From positions 1 to 36,853 of the IMG/VR virus record IMGVR_UViG_3300020084_000042: a stretch of DNA of 36,853 nt; one strand, written 5' to 3'. The stretch's first letter is position 1. Every line of letters starts with the position of its first letter. Both the position numbers and the translations under genes were made by a program. This DNA comes from a virus. Below the pieces are notes generated by a model that was not told the DNA's origin, did not search any database, and saw nothing but the letters and a program-made list of their open reading frames with translations. Below, piece by piece: positions 25,032 through 32,764 of this stretch.

Positions 25032-25645
25032 TTTCGTCCCTCCTTAAAAAGTAGTTCTTTAATTATATCTAGTTTTGTTTTTACTTTAAAATAGTCACAC
25101 CAAGTAGATAACCTGGTAAGTTTTTCCTGAACAGTTAGGATTGAATCTGATGTCCATTTCCCAAAAGAACATTTCTGACTTGGAACATTTGAGAAAAGGT
25201 CAGTAGTTAATAAGACATAAGGAGTAGGCCAGTTAGATACAAGTGGACCCATCTGAATAAACTTTATAGGTGGGAAGTAACAGGAGAAAGGTTTTACTTT
25301 ATGGATACAGCACCTGCCATGAGAGTCTAGATAAATACATGTAGATTCATCCTTTTGAGTATATGACCAGTAGGTAAACTTTTTCTTATTAAATATAATA
25401 GTTTTAAATGAACCTAGAGATTGAAGCCAGTCTGGTAACTGGTCTACCTCCCATGGAAGATAATCTAAGGTATAGCCTTTACAGCAAACACCACAGTCTG
25501 GAGGACAGTAGAAAGTATTAAACAGGTCTGGATGGATAAATATCCTAGAAGGAGAGAAAAGTGCCTCCCGATACTCTATTATTTCTGTAGTTACTGGTAT
25601 AATATATCTTGTTATAATTTTATGAGTCGAGTCTAAATAACTCAT
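25016..25645 (-). CDS. CxxCxxCC (YkgJ/FliB-family) protein, candidate preQ1 N-methyltransferase
   Basis: The 209-residue protein has the metal-binding cysteine pattern of Pfam PF03692: Cys47, Cys51, Cys54-Cys55 (CPPDCGVCC), then Cys103, and RCCIHKVKPFSC (Cys112, Cys113, Cys122). This family includes FliB, which N-methylates flagellin lysines. The gene is coupled to queC (ATGA overlap) and overlaps queE by 16 bases, so it belongs to the 7-deazaguanine operon. The aminomethyl group of preQ1 is a primary amine, like a lysine side chain, so I infer that it may methylate preQ1 or preQ1-DNA, as proposed for the DpdM group. Alternative: an iron-sulfur accessory protein. Confidence 0.6.
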   Translation of the reverse strand: MSYLDSTHKIITRYIIPVTTEIIEYREALFSPSRIFIHPDLFNTFYCPPDCGVCCKGYTLDYLPWEVDQLPDWLQSLGSFKTIIFNKKKFTYWSYTQKDESTCIYLDSHGRCCIHKVKPFSCYFPPIKFIQMGPLVSNWPTPYVLLTTDLFSNVPSQKCSFGKWTSDSILTVQEKLTRLSTWCDYFKVKTKLDIIKELLFKEGRKWNIK

Positions 25646-26346
25646 TTAGTTCCCTCCTCCTTTGCCCTTCTAATCAATGGGTCTGTTAATCCTGCCTGCC
25701 TAAAACCCTCCGCTCTTAGTTTACAAGAATCACACTCTCCACAAGGAGGGTATAGATTATTATAACAGGTATGAGTATATGCCCAAGCTTCCCAAACCCC
25801 AGAAAGTTTTATAGCATGTCTAATCATGTTTGTCTTAGATAAAAAGAGTAGGGGAGCCCATGTAGTTATTGATGGTTTATCTAGACCTAAAGAACTTTGA
25901 ACTACCATGTCAAATTTATCTAGAAAGTCTGCTCTGCAATCAGGGTAGCCTGAATAATCTGTCTGGGATATACCTACAACTAGATGTTCTATACCCTTCT
26001 TTATTGCTAAGGCTGCTGCAAGAGAGAAGAGTATTAGGTTTCTTAGGGGAATAAAGGTTATAGGTAAATTTAAAAATTGTGGATGAAGGCCAGAATGCCA
26101 GTGACTTTCTGATTCTGCTGTTAAACTTCCCCCTGCAATTTCTTTTAAAGCTTTTATACCTAACTGGGTTAAAGGAACTTCTGCCAGTTCAGTCACCCTT
26201 CTTACTGCTTCCTTTTCTAAACTATGGGTCTGTCCATAATCAAAAGTTACAGCTTCTACTTCAAGAAAAACTTGCTTAGCCCAAAAGAGACAGAAGGTAG
26301 AATCCTGTCCCCCAGAAACACAAACCAGAGACTTTTTCCCTTTCAT
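25642..26346 (-). CDS. queC: 7-cyano-7-deazaguanine synthase
   Basis: QueC converts 7-carboxy-7-deazaguanine to preQ0 using ATP and ammonia. The 234-residue protein has the PP-loop SGGQDS (residues 11-16), the FDYGQ motif, and a C-terminal four-Cys zinc site (CYNN, then CGECDSC). I use ATG 26346, five bases after AGGAGG, rather than an upstream GTG. The stop overlaps the next gene as ATGA. It is the third step of the phage pathway after FolE and QueD, with QueE. Confidence 0.95.
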   Translation of the reverse strand: MKGKKSLVCVSGGQDSTFCLFWAKQVFLEVEAVTFDYGQTHSLEKEAVRRVTELAEVPLTQLGIKALKEIAGGSLTAESESHWHSGLHPQFLNLPITFIPLRNLILFSLAAALAIKKGIEHLVVGISQTDYSGYPDCRADFLDKFDMVVQSSLGLDKPSITTWAPLLFLSKTNMIRHAIKLSGVWEAWAYTHTCYNNLYPPCGECDSCKLRAEGFRQAGLTDPLIRRAKEEGTK

Positions 26347-26355
26347 AAACACCTC

Positions 26356-27594
26356 CTATTTTTCAATATGTTCATAGATTATTTCTTCTTTAAGAACACT
26401 TTTAATTTTTATAATTTTTGCTTTTAAAAGAAGACCTAGAATGGCTTCAAAATCTTTGGGATGGTTTAAATATCTCATTATAGAATTTAGTATCACAGAT
26501 TCAGGTAGAATTTTATGAACTCTAAATAAATCTATAACCATTTGAGTCACCCTCATTCTTGGGTCTGTTACAAGACTTTCAATTACTTTTATAGTATCTG
26601 GTTCAACTAGATTTAGAATATTAAGAGCGTCCTGTAGAGTTTGAGCTTCTAAAACTAGTTCATCCTGGGTATATGTTAATTGAAGAAGGATAGCAAGTTT
26701 TAGTAAGTGGTCCTGTTTCCTTTCTAGGTAGGCAATTACAGGCCCAGGGGCTACTTCCCTTTCCCCTAATCCCTCATACCAATTTGTAAAAAGGGCTTCA
26801 CACTCAGGTGTCCAATTTATTTTCCCATGAATTAAGGCTAATTTTTCTAATTCCGATAGAATTTCATCTCTTAACCCTGGAGGTGCAGGTGGGGGACAGG
26901 CAACCCTTTTATTCCAGTTTGGGGGTAGGGCTATTAGTATTATTCTAGACATTAATCCAGTTTTAAATAAATCCTGAGGGAGTAAGGTTTGAATTCCTTC
27001 TGGTGTAGATGCACCTAGAAAGGATAGGCAGATATTATATAAAGCTTGGTCTCCCCTCATTATTGTTTCACTTACCCATTTATCATGGCAATCATATAAT
27101 TCTGTAAGAAGACTAGATAATCCTATATTATACCTTTCCTTACCTAATAGGACACTTAATTCTGTAGATTTCAAAAGGCCTATAGCAGGTTGCTGAAAGA
27201 ATGTTTTAGGAATGTGTTTAGGTAGTTCTAGCCCAGGTTGTGGTATCTGAGATGCTAAGGCTTTTATAAGAGCCTCTGGTGTAATTTTTGAGGCAAGTAT
27301 TTTTGGCTTTAGATGGTCTGGAAGACCAGACAAAAGTTGCCCACCCATCCAGATTGAACTTGATTTATGTCCCAGACCTTGAGGCCCGACTAAGACAACC
27401 CAAGGGTTGGGATATAAAGTTGGGAAGTTTTCTGGGCTCCCTCTTTGAAAGGATACTTTTCTATTTATAATAGAACCTAGAATACAGGCTGCAACAAAAA
27501 AATGGTATCTAGGGCAGACCTCACTATTACAATCCAGGTTATAATATAAACTAAAGTATTTAGATTTCTCACAAAACTTAAACACATCATCCAT
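26356..27594 (-). CDS. DUF3987-like replication protein, helicase or primase-helicase ATPase
   Basis: The 412-residue protein resembles the DUF3987 group of phage replication ATPases. A Walker A-like loop reads VGPQGLGHKSSS (near residue 70), followed by an acidic-aspartate region around LLKSTELSVLLGK and ELYDCHDKWVSE, and FLGASTPEGIQ. The loop carries an extra His compared with GxxxxGKS, which is unusual. The C-terminal 100 residues are helical and may bind DNA or a partner. It overlaps the dpdA-like gene by eight bases. A helicase role is inferred from position after the polymerase. Confidence 0.65.
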   Translation of the reverse strand: MDDVFKFCEKSKYFSLYYNLDCNSEVCPRYHFFVAACILGSIINRKVSFQRGSPENFPTLYPNPWVVLVGPQGLGHKSSSIWMGGQLLSGLPDHLKPKILASKITPEALIKALASQIPQPGLELPKHIPKTFFQQPAIGLLKSTELSVLLGKERYNIGLSSLLTELYDCHDKWVSETIMRGDQALYNICLSFLGASTPEGIQTLLPQDLFKTGLMSRIILIALPPNWNKRVACPPPAPPGLRDEILSELEKLALIHGKINWTPECEALFTNWYEGLGEREVAPGPVIAYLERKQDHLLKLAILLQLTYTQDELVLEAQTLQDALNILNLVEPDTIKVIESLVTDPRMRVTQMVIDLFRVHKILPESVILNSIMRYLNHPKDFEAILGLLLKAKIIKIKSVLKEEIIYEHIEK

Positions 27595-28279
27595 AAGGTT
27601 CTATTCCCCGTACTAGGAATATGTTTCTTATAGTTTGACTTACCTGTTCCTTTGTAAGTTTTATAGTAAAATCTAGTAAGGGGGTTTTTGGGCGCCTTTC
27701 TCTATCTTGCAAGTCAATTCCATATAAAGCCGCTCTAATGGGCATACTAGTGTCTAAACTTTTAGGAGGAAGGATTCTAAGTTCATCTAAGGACCTAAAT
27801 CCAAAATAGTGGAATAGACCAGATTCTTCTTTATTCTTTAAATATACCCGTCTTGGTCTATCAAAAGGTAAGGCAACCTCATCACAATGGTCTAATAATC
27901 TAAACATTTCCTTCCTATGACCTTGCCAACAGCCTACAACTTTATATGAATACCCTGCCTCTTTTATCCTATTCCATAGAGAAAAGATTTGATAAAGGGT
28001 AAAATGAGCATTGTTTCTAGTTTCTGGGGCGACAATATGAGTAGCCCCTATTAGTTTAGCTGCTTCCAATAGTTGATTATCTGGTAAACATTTCCTTAAC
28101 TCATGCCATCCATTATCTAACCACACCTGCCTTCCCTTCTCACTTTGCTTCTTATAAAATTTTACATACTTTGACTTCGGGCCCTGGTCAAGGACAACCT
28201 GACCTAAGGCAAAGTCAAAGTCACACAATTTAGATAATTCCTCTAAATGATGGTACGGAATTTCCATAGCTAGTTTCAT
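27587..28279 (-). CDS. dpdA: DpdA-like DNA 7-deazaguanine transglycosylase
   Basis: DpdA enzymes are tRNA-guanine-transglycosylase relatives that swap guanine in DNA for preQ0 or a derivative. The 230-residue protein has the short barrel pattern: WLDNGWHE (Asp55, Asn56, Gly57), HIVAPETRNNAHF, YKVVGCWQG, HYFGFRSLDEL and a C-terminal KSLDTSMPIR (Asp176). The LDNG and LDTS motifs are the likely catalytic or substrate-binding aspartates. It starts at ATG 28279, overlapping the polymerase TGA, in a cluster with all preQ1 genes. It is shorter than tRNA-guanine transglycosylases, which helps argue against a tRNA role. Subfamily not assigned. Confidence 0.8.
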   Translation of the reverse strand: MKLAMEIPYHHLEELSKLCDFDFALGQVVLDQGPKSKYVKFYKKQSEKGRQVWLDNGWHELRKCLPDNQLLEAAKLIGATHIVAPETRNNAHFTLYQIFSLWNRIKEAGYSYKVVGCWQGHRKEMFRLLDHCDEVALPFDRPRRVYLKNKEESGLFHYFGFRSLDELRILPPKSLDTSMPIRAALYGIDLQDRERRPKTPLLDFTIKLTKEQVSQTIRNIFLVRGIEPYG

Positions 28280-30480
28280 TCTTTGGCCTCCTCCCATGTT
28301 AATGCTTCCCTAACTTTTACAGGGAAGACCTTAGAAAGTTCTGGGCAGGCATCATTAAAACAAGATTCAAATTCTTTAAGCCTGTCTGTTTCAAGGTCTT
28401 CTTCTACTACAATCTCATCATGAATATATAGAATAATATTAAATCCGGCTTTAAATATCTTGACTAATGCCCTATTTGCTACTTCAGATGCACAGCTTTG
28501 AACAGGGTAATTTAAAGCTTCTGTCATAGATTTACAATGTTTGATTCTCCCAAAAGGAGTTTCTAAAATACCTTTGGATTTATACTTACCTAGAAGTTCG
28601 TCTCTGAAAGAGGCAATTTTAGGAAACTCTTTAATCACCATAGATTGCAAGGTTTCTATAATTAGTGGTGGTATTTTAAACTGCTCTGAAGCTGTTCTTA
28701 CAGATAACCCATACATAGTCCCGAAGACCATAGTTTTAGCAACAACCCTAGATGTAGGAATAATTTCATTCATTTTTAATCTAATTTCCTCGTGTACATC
28801 TCTACCTAAAGTAATCGCTTTGGATAAAGAAGTTTCACCTGAGAGTATAGAAATTATTAAAAGTTCTAGTTGGGTGAAATCTCCTATTAAAAGTTTCTTC
28901 TTAGGTCCGGCTATAATCTGACCCCTAAGATGCCTTGGGATATTCTGCATATTAGGTTTATGGCAGGCCCATCTACCTGTATCTGTGCCTGTTGGTTTCC
29001 ATTCTGGGTGAATCCTTCTGTCATCTTTTATAAGTTTATAAAAACCTATTATATAGGTAGATAGGATTTTTGCAAGTTCTCTATATTCTAGAATTCTGGT
29101 TAGAATCTGCCTGTCATCTGTATAAATCCTCTTCATTAAATCTTGTAAAACAGTTTCATCTACACTTAAAGATTTTCCTTTGTATGCAGAAGGTGGGGGT
29201 GGAAGTTTTAAAGTCTCGAATAGTAAGGTAGAAACCTGTTTGGGAGAGTCTATGTCAATATAGAAATCCTTATAAAACTGTGCTTTTAAAGATTCTGCCT
29301 TGGGATTTATGTCTAGAAAATTAGTAGCAAGTTTCTCTTGATTTATATACACCCCCCTATGTTGCATATCTAAGGCTATATCATTGTAGATAAGGGTTTG
29401 TTTCTGAAGGTCTTTCAGTTTCCCAGTTATAAAAGGTTTTTGGTTTATAGAAACCTGTAAGGTAGTATCTACATCAAGGCAGTTGTAATGACCTAGGGCC
29501 TCTTTTGGAAGTTCCCAAGGTTTTTTATATTTATGTTTATATGGGGGGATGTTTGTATAGATACTTCTTAGGAAATCTAGGTCCCTAGGTGAGTCAGACT
29601 TAATTAGGTTCATAGAGTCAAATGTGTCCCAGACCATATTCTTAACTTTTATGCCCTGATGAAGAAGGAGGAAGTATCTATCAAATTGATTGTTTTGGAA
29701 TACTTTAGGGGTATTGCCTTCAAGAAAGGTTTTAATTATCTTCCACCTTTGTGGAGAGAAATTGGATAAATGAAGAGAAAGTGCGACTCCGGGTTCTCCA
29801 CAGAAGCCTATACCTATAATAGAGTCTCTATAAGGATCTGGGCCTCCGACAAAGTTTGCAGTTGTTTCTATATCTACTGCTACAGGGGAATCTTTCCATG
29901 TATCAAATAGATAATGAGTAAGGAGTTCATCAGATGGTTCGAGAATATACTCTTGTGAATATTCCTTAGGAGGGTTTTGAAGTTTACTTATATCATGAAC
30001 TACTGTAGAAATTTCTCCCCAGTTACCCCTAAGTATATAAGAAGGGTGGTAGGTTATTAGAGTGGGAAGATTAAAATATAAATCTTTAACTATCATTCCC
30101 CTCCAAGTTAAATCCTTTCCAGTTAAGGCCTGAGTAGCAGTCGAACCTAGAGCAACTAGATTAGTTGGATTTATTTCTTTAATTTCTTCTAAGAGATAAG
30201 GAAGGCAATTTTTAATCTCTTGGTCTGTTGGAGGTCTATTATTAGGGGGGCGGCATTTAATTATATTTGAGATTCTGGAAGATTTCCTTGTAGTAAATGG
30301 AACATAGAACAAAATTTTATTTAGAACTTTTCCTGCACTACCTATAAAAGGTCTACCACCTTCATCTTCTTCTCTTCCAGGAGCTTCACCTATAAACATA
30401 TAGAAGGGGTTTTTAAACCCCTCACCAGGTATTGGATTAAATTTTGGATAGCAGTTATGGGAACAATGTTTTAGTTGCAT
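28276..30480 (-). CDS. Family 4-type uracil-DNA glycosylase fused to family A DNA polymerase with proofreading
   Basis: The 734-residue protein has three parts. Residues 1-165 are a UDG of the iron-sulfur type: Cys6, 10, 76, 92, GEAPGREED (31-39) and HPSYILR (145-151). Residues 195-345 are a 3'-5' exonuclease with Asp203-x-Glu205, Asn264-x-x-Asp267 and Tyr332-x3-Asp336. Residues 400-734 are polymerase A with TGRWACHKPNMQNIP, motif A DFTQLE (Asp534), motif B KTMVFGTMYG (Lys582, Phe586, Tyr590) and motif C HDE (687-689). This is the replicative enzyme, with a uracil-reading module attached. The start overlaps queF by 26 bases, and the stop overlaps dpdA. Confidence 0.93.
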   Translation of the reverse strand: MQLKHCSHNCYPKFNPIPGEGFKNPFYMFIGEAPGREEDEGGRPFIGSAGKVLNKILFYVPFTTRKSSRISNIIKCRPPNNRPPTDQEIKNCLPYLLEEIKEINPTNLVALGSTATQALTGKDLTWRGMIVKDLYFNLPTLITYHPSYILRGNWGEISTVVHDISKLQNPPKEYSQEYILEPSDELLTHYLFDTWKDSPVAVDIETTANFVGGPDPYRDSIIGIGFCGEPGVALSLHLSNFSPQRWKIIKTFLEGNTPKVFQNNQFDRYFLLLHQGIKVKNMVWDTFDSMNLIKSDSPRDLDFLRSIYTNIPPYKHKYKKPWELPKEALGHYNCLDVDTTLQVSINQKPFITGKLKDLQKQTLIYNDIALDMQHRGVYINQEKLATNFLDINPKAESLKAQFYKDFYIDIDSPKQVSTLLFETLKLPPPPSAYKGKSLSVDETVLQDLMKRIYTDDRQILTRILEYRELAKILSTYIIGFYKLIKDDRRIHPEWKPTGTDTGRWACHKPNMQNIPRHLRGQIIAGPKKKLLIGDFTQLELLIISILSGETSLSKAITLGRDVHEEIRLKMNEIIPTSRVVAKTMVFGTMYGLSVRTASEQFKIPPLIIETLQSMVIKEFPKIASFRDELLGKYKSKGILETPFGRIKHCKSMTEALNYPVQSCASEVANRALVKIFKAGFNIILYIHDEIVVEEDLETDRLKEFESCFNDACPELSKVFPVKVREALTWEEAKE

Positions 30481-30859
30481 GGAGGTTTACTCCTCCCCTC
30501 GCTTTAAAGTAGGAATCTACTCTTATCCAGTTTGGGCGTAGGCAATTAAATAAGTCATAGGCAATTTTTGTAGTAATTGCCTCTGCAAAACCTTTGTATG
30601 ACCTATAACTTTGAAGATAGAGTTTAAGGGATTTAGATTCAAGGCATAGCCTGTTAGGCATGTATTCTATTGTAATAGAAGCCCAATCAGGTTGCCCAGT
30701 TACTGGGCAAAGAGAGGTAAATTCATCTGTCTTAAATTTTACTATAGTTATGTCTGGAGAAGGAAATGTTTCCAGAATAGAAGGCGTAACCTTATCTGGT
30801 ACAAGGACATGCCTTTTAAGAAGAGTTAAGGTTTTATTCTTTTTTGCCTGTCTAGGCAT
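30455..30859 (-). CDS. queF: preQ0 reductase
   Basis: QueF reduces the nitrile of preQ0 to the aminomethyl group of preQ1 with NADPH. The 134-residue protein is a single-domain form. It has the nucleophile in FTSLCPVTGQPDWA (Cys51, with Asp58 seven residues later as in Bacillus QueF) and the NADPH motif ESKSLKLY (74-81). The segment after SYR reads FAE where cellular QueF has FHE, a change at a substrate-pocket His. The end YFKARGG is the usual terminal signature. I use the ATG at 30859, five bases after GGAGG. The NADPH motif argues against the amidinotransferase QueF-L. Confidence 0.92.
   Translation of the reverse strand: MPRQAKKNKTLTLLKRHVLVPDKVTPSILETFPSPDITIVKFKTDEFTSLCPVTGQPDWASITIEYMPNRLCLESKSLKLYLQSYRSYKGFAEAITTKIAYDLFNCLRPNWIRVDSYFKARGGVNLHATKTLFP
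30478..30496 (-). promoter_or_regulatory. Hairpin enclosing the polymerase ribosome binding site
   Basis: On the minus strand GGAGG (30496-30492) can pair with CCTCC (30485-30481) over the loop AGTAAA, with the polymerase ATG directly after the stem. The GGAGG is the best ribosome binding site for this gene. The whole hairpin lies inside the end of queF, so ribosomes finishing queF would open it. This predicts that polymerase translation depends on queF translation. Confidence 0.5.
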
Positions 30860-31166
30860 CATTACCTCCTTTCTTTTCCTCATATAAACATCTTAAGAGG
30901 ATTAAATAGTTAATACTATCTGTTATATGTTCTACATAGGTAGAAACTTCTTTTCCTTGTTTTATACAGGTTAGAAGAGTTATTAAATGCTTTGCCCACA
31001 TACCTAGGAGGACTTGCTCAGGGGTCTGGTCTAAGAGTATTGCACCATCTTTAAACTGAGACATTGTATCTTCATTTCTATCATAAATCCCCCTTCGGTT
31101 AAGAAGAGGTCTATAGCATTCTTCAATTTGCCTCTTTATAATCTTCTTAAAAACTCTTAATGTCAT
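30852..31166 (-). CDS. Small DUF1599/Nmad1-like protein in the modification operon
   Basis: I use ATG 31166, which overlaps the folE stop (ATGA) and follows GGAGGATTTT; an upstream ATG would extend into folE. The 104-residue helical protein has QTPEQVLLGMWAKHLITLL, then a C-terminal helix EHITDSINYLILLR, similar to the last helix of DUF1599, also called nucleotide modification associated domain 1. That family is linked by context to phage base modification, with no known reaction. The match is partial. Position between folE and queF fits such a role. Confidence 0.45.
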   Translation of the reverse strand: MTLRVFKKIIKRQIEECYRPLLNRRGIYDRNEDTMSQFKDGAILLDQTPEQVLLGMWAKHLITLLTCIKQGKEVSTYVEHITDSINYLILLRCLYEEKKGGNDA

Positions 31167-31744
31167 AAAATCCTCCATTCTTTTGGGCAATAGCTTAAAA
31201 ACTCCTGCCTTGTAGCAGGGTCAAGGAAATCCCCTTTTAGGGATGCAGTTAATACAAAACCAGAAGTCTTAACTCCTCTAGCTTGCATACATTGGTGTTC
31301 CCCAAGAACGTGAACGCCTACTCCTTTGGGTTGAAGAGAGGTGTAAAGCCCTTCTGCTAGTAAATCGGTATAGTTTTCTTGAAGAACTAGGCCTTTTGCA
31401 TAAAAATCGGCTATTCTGGCTAGTTTAGATAACCCAAGGATATATCCTGCAGGGATATAGCCTACAGAAACAATTAATTTAACCCTTTCAAAATGGTGTG
31501 GACATCTTGTAAAAGTTTTATGACCTATTAAAGTTATCATTTGGTCATGGGGTTCCTCGAAGACTTGGAAAAGTTTCCTTGTAGGTTTAGGCCTATATAA
31601 TTCTTCAAGCCATAAACGGGCAACTCTTTTAGGGGTATCTTTTATATTTTCATCTTGTAAGTTATACCCTAGGGTTTCAAGGATGTTCTTTATATCTCTT
31701 TTTAAAGTTAAAAGTTTTTTCTCTTTCCACTTAGGCGATGGCAT
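31163..31744 (-). CDS. folE: GTP cyclohydrolase I
   Basis: FolE converts GTP to dihydroneopterin triphosphate, the first step to preQ0. The 193-residue protein has DTPKRVARLW (36-45), the zinc ligands Cys81 and His84 in RCPHHFE and Cys152 in GEHQCMQARGV, and LSKLARI (105-111), all signatures of type IA cyclohydrolase. The zinc motif reads CPHH instead of the common CEHH. Start ATG follows GAGGGAGG within queD, and the two genes overlap by 14 bases. A phage copy would raise pterin flux into 7-deazaguanine synthesis. Confidence 0.95.
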   Translation of the reverse strand: MPSPKWKEKKLLTLKRDIKNILETLGYNLQDENIKDTPKRVARLWLEELYRPKPTRKLFQVFEEPHDQMITLIGHKTFTRCPHHFERVKLIVSVGYIPAGYILGLSKLARIADFYAKGLVLQENYTDLLAEGLYTSLQPKGVGVHVLGEHQCMQARGVKTSGFVLTASLKGDFLDPATRQEFLSYCPKEWRIL

Positions 31745-32081
31745 AGCCTCCCTCTCCTTCTTGAACTTTTATGGTGATTATAAATTCTTTTAAAGACTTA
31801 TGCCGAGAAATTTGTTTCTTGAGGAATCTTGCAAGATTTTCACAACTTGGATAATAGAGGGGTGTCTGAGTATTTAGTAGGGTATGGTCTAGGTCCCCTA
31901 GGATAGGTTCTACTATTTCAGATAAAGATTTAAAGTCGAACATTATATCTTGAAGGGTATCTTCTCCTTTTTCAGTTAGTATAACTTCTACCCTCCAAGT
32001 GTGCCCATGGGTTTGTCCACAGGTTGCATGTCCCGGGAGATAGTGGGCAGCATCAAAAGTAAATATCTTGCCCAAAGTCAT
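31731..32081 (-). CDS. queD: 6-carboxy-tetrahydropterin synthase
   Basis: QueD makes 6-carboxy-5,6,7,8-tetrahydropterin from dihydroneopterin triphosphate. The 116-residue protein has FDAAHYLPGH with zinc ligand His13, catalytic Cys21 and HGH (25-27) in CGQTHGHTWRV, LDHTLLN (64-70) and PSCENLA (78-84). I chose ATG 32081 because GAGGAGG lies ten bases upstream; upstream codons would only add a Lys-Arg tail. The gene overlaps both folE and a small upstream ORF, so the pathway genes are tightly coupled. Confidence 0.95.
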   Translation of the reverse strand: MTLGKIFTFDAAHYLPGHATCGQTHGHTWRVEVILTEKGEDTLQDIMFDFKSLSEIVEPILGDLDHTLLNTQTPLYYPSCENLARFLKKQISRHKSLKEFIITIKVQEGEGGYAIA

Positions 32082-32178
32082 CTTTTTCGTCCTCCTCTTG
32101 GAATTCATTCCAGTACCAAGGTGGGTCTTTATGTAGTTGGCCTGGGTAGTTATAAAAATTCATTTCACTCTTCAACAT
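32053..32178 (-). CDS. Small acidic hypothetical protein overlapping queD
   Basis: The 41-residue ORF has a clear GGAGG six bases before its ATG and ends 29 bases inside queD. It is aromatic and acidic (DPPWYWNEFQEEDEKDDFG). Its end covers the queD ribosome binding site, so it may serve as a leader that couples translation to queD. No family recognised. Confidence 0.5.
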   Translation of the reverse strand: MLKSEMNFYNYPGQLHKDPPWYWNEFQEEDEKDDFGQDIYF

Positions 32179-32194
32179 TTTATACCTCCTTTTA

Positions 32195-32746
32195 TCATTT
32201 TGACTCCTGTATTCCGAAGTCTTTCTTCTTAATTTTTACCATTCGCCCATCGGGATGATGAAAGACAATACCTTCAATGTGTTGATTTTTCAACCATTCC
32301 CGAAGGTTGTTAAAATCACGTGGGCAATCTGGAAACTGTTCAGCGTTGGTGTGCTTTAAAAGGATATGTTTTCCCAACTGTTCCGGGTTCCCCTGAATTT
32401 TTGGCCCAAGAAGTTCATAAGTCCCGTTTACTTTTTCTATTAGTGCGTCAAAGGCTTCCCAATGATACTTATCGCCTGGTTCTTCACGATAACAGGGACG
32501 CCAACCTACCCAATGCCTGGTTACTGCATCCTGGTCCTGTGCTGGGATAAAATCAGCGGGAGGCTGCTTCTTAGCCTCGTACCGTTTAAACAATTTACCA
32601 TCTTGAATCATGCAACATGTCCCGTTATATTTACGGGTTGCCACTCCTTCCCCATTTATCACCCATTCTGCACCAGGCACAATTTCGTTACGTACAAGGT
32701 AGTCAGTCTCGTAGTTTCTTTGAAACAAACTTATTATCTTTTTCAT
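32195..32746 (-). CDS. RNA ligase, DUF5565-like nucleotidyltransferase
   Basis: The 183-residue protein is a compact nucleotidyltransferase. The adenylation motif is ATRKYNGT, with Lys39 as the likely AMP-bound residue (K-x-N-G instead of K-x-D-G). RYEAKK (55-60) follows as motif Ia, with YELLGP (110-115), IEGIVFHH (157-164) as motif IV and VKIKKKDFG (170-178) as motif V. It belongs to the short phage RNA ligase 1-like group. It could repair tRNAs cut by host defence. Codon and base use here are richer in G and C than in the surrounding genes, which hints at later acquisition. Confidence 0.8.
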   Translation of the reverse strand: MKKIISLFQRNYETDYLVRNEIVPGAEWVINGEGVATRKYNGTCCMIQDGKLFKRYEAKKQPPADFIPAQDQDAVTRHWVGWRPCYREEPGDKYHWEAFDALIEKVNGTYELLGPKIQGNPEQLGKHILLKHTNAEQFPDCPRDFNNLREWLKNQHIEGIVFHHPDGRMVKIKKKDFGIQESK

Positions 32747-32764
32747 GCCTTAGTTCCTTTCGTA

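Noticed and set aside
28541-28921. A 126-residue plus-strand ORF inside the polymerase gene
   Set aside because: It is antisense to conserved polymerase motifs and has no ribosome binding site or family features.
25642-32081. A host queuosine tRNA-modification operon carried by chance
   Set aside because: The genes interleave with phage polymerase and helicase genes, and the transglycosylase is of the short DpdA-like type rather than a full-length tRNA enzyme.
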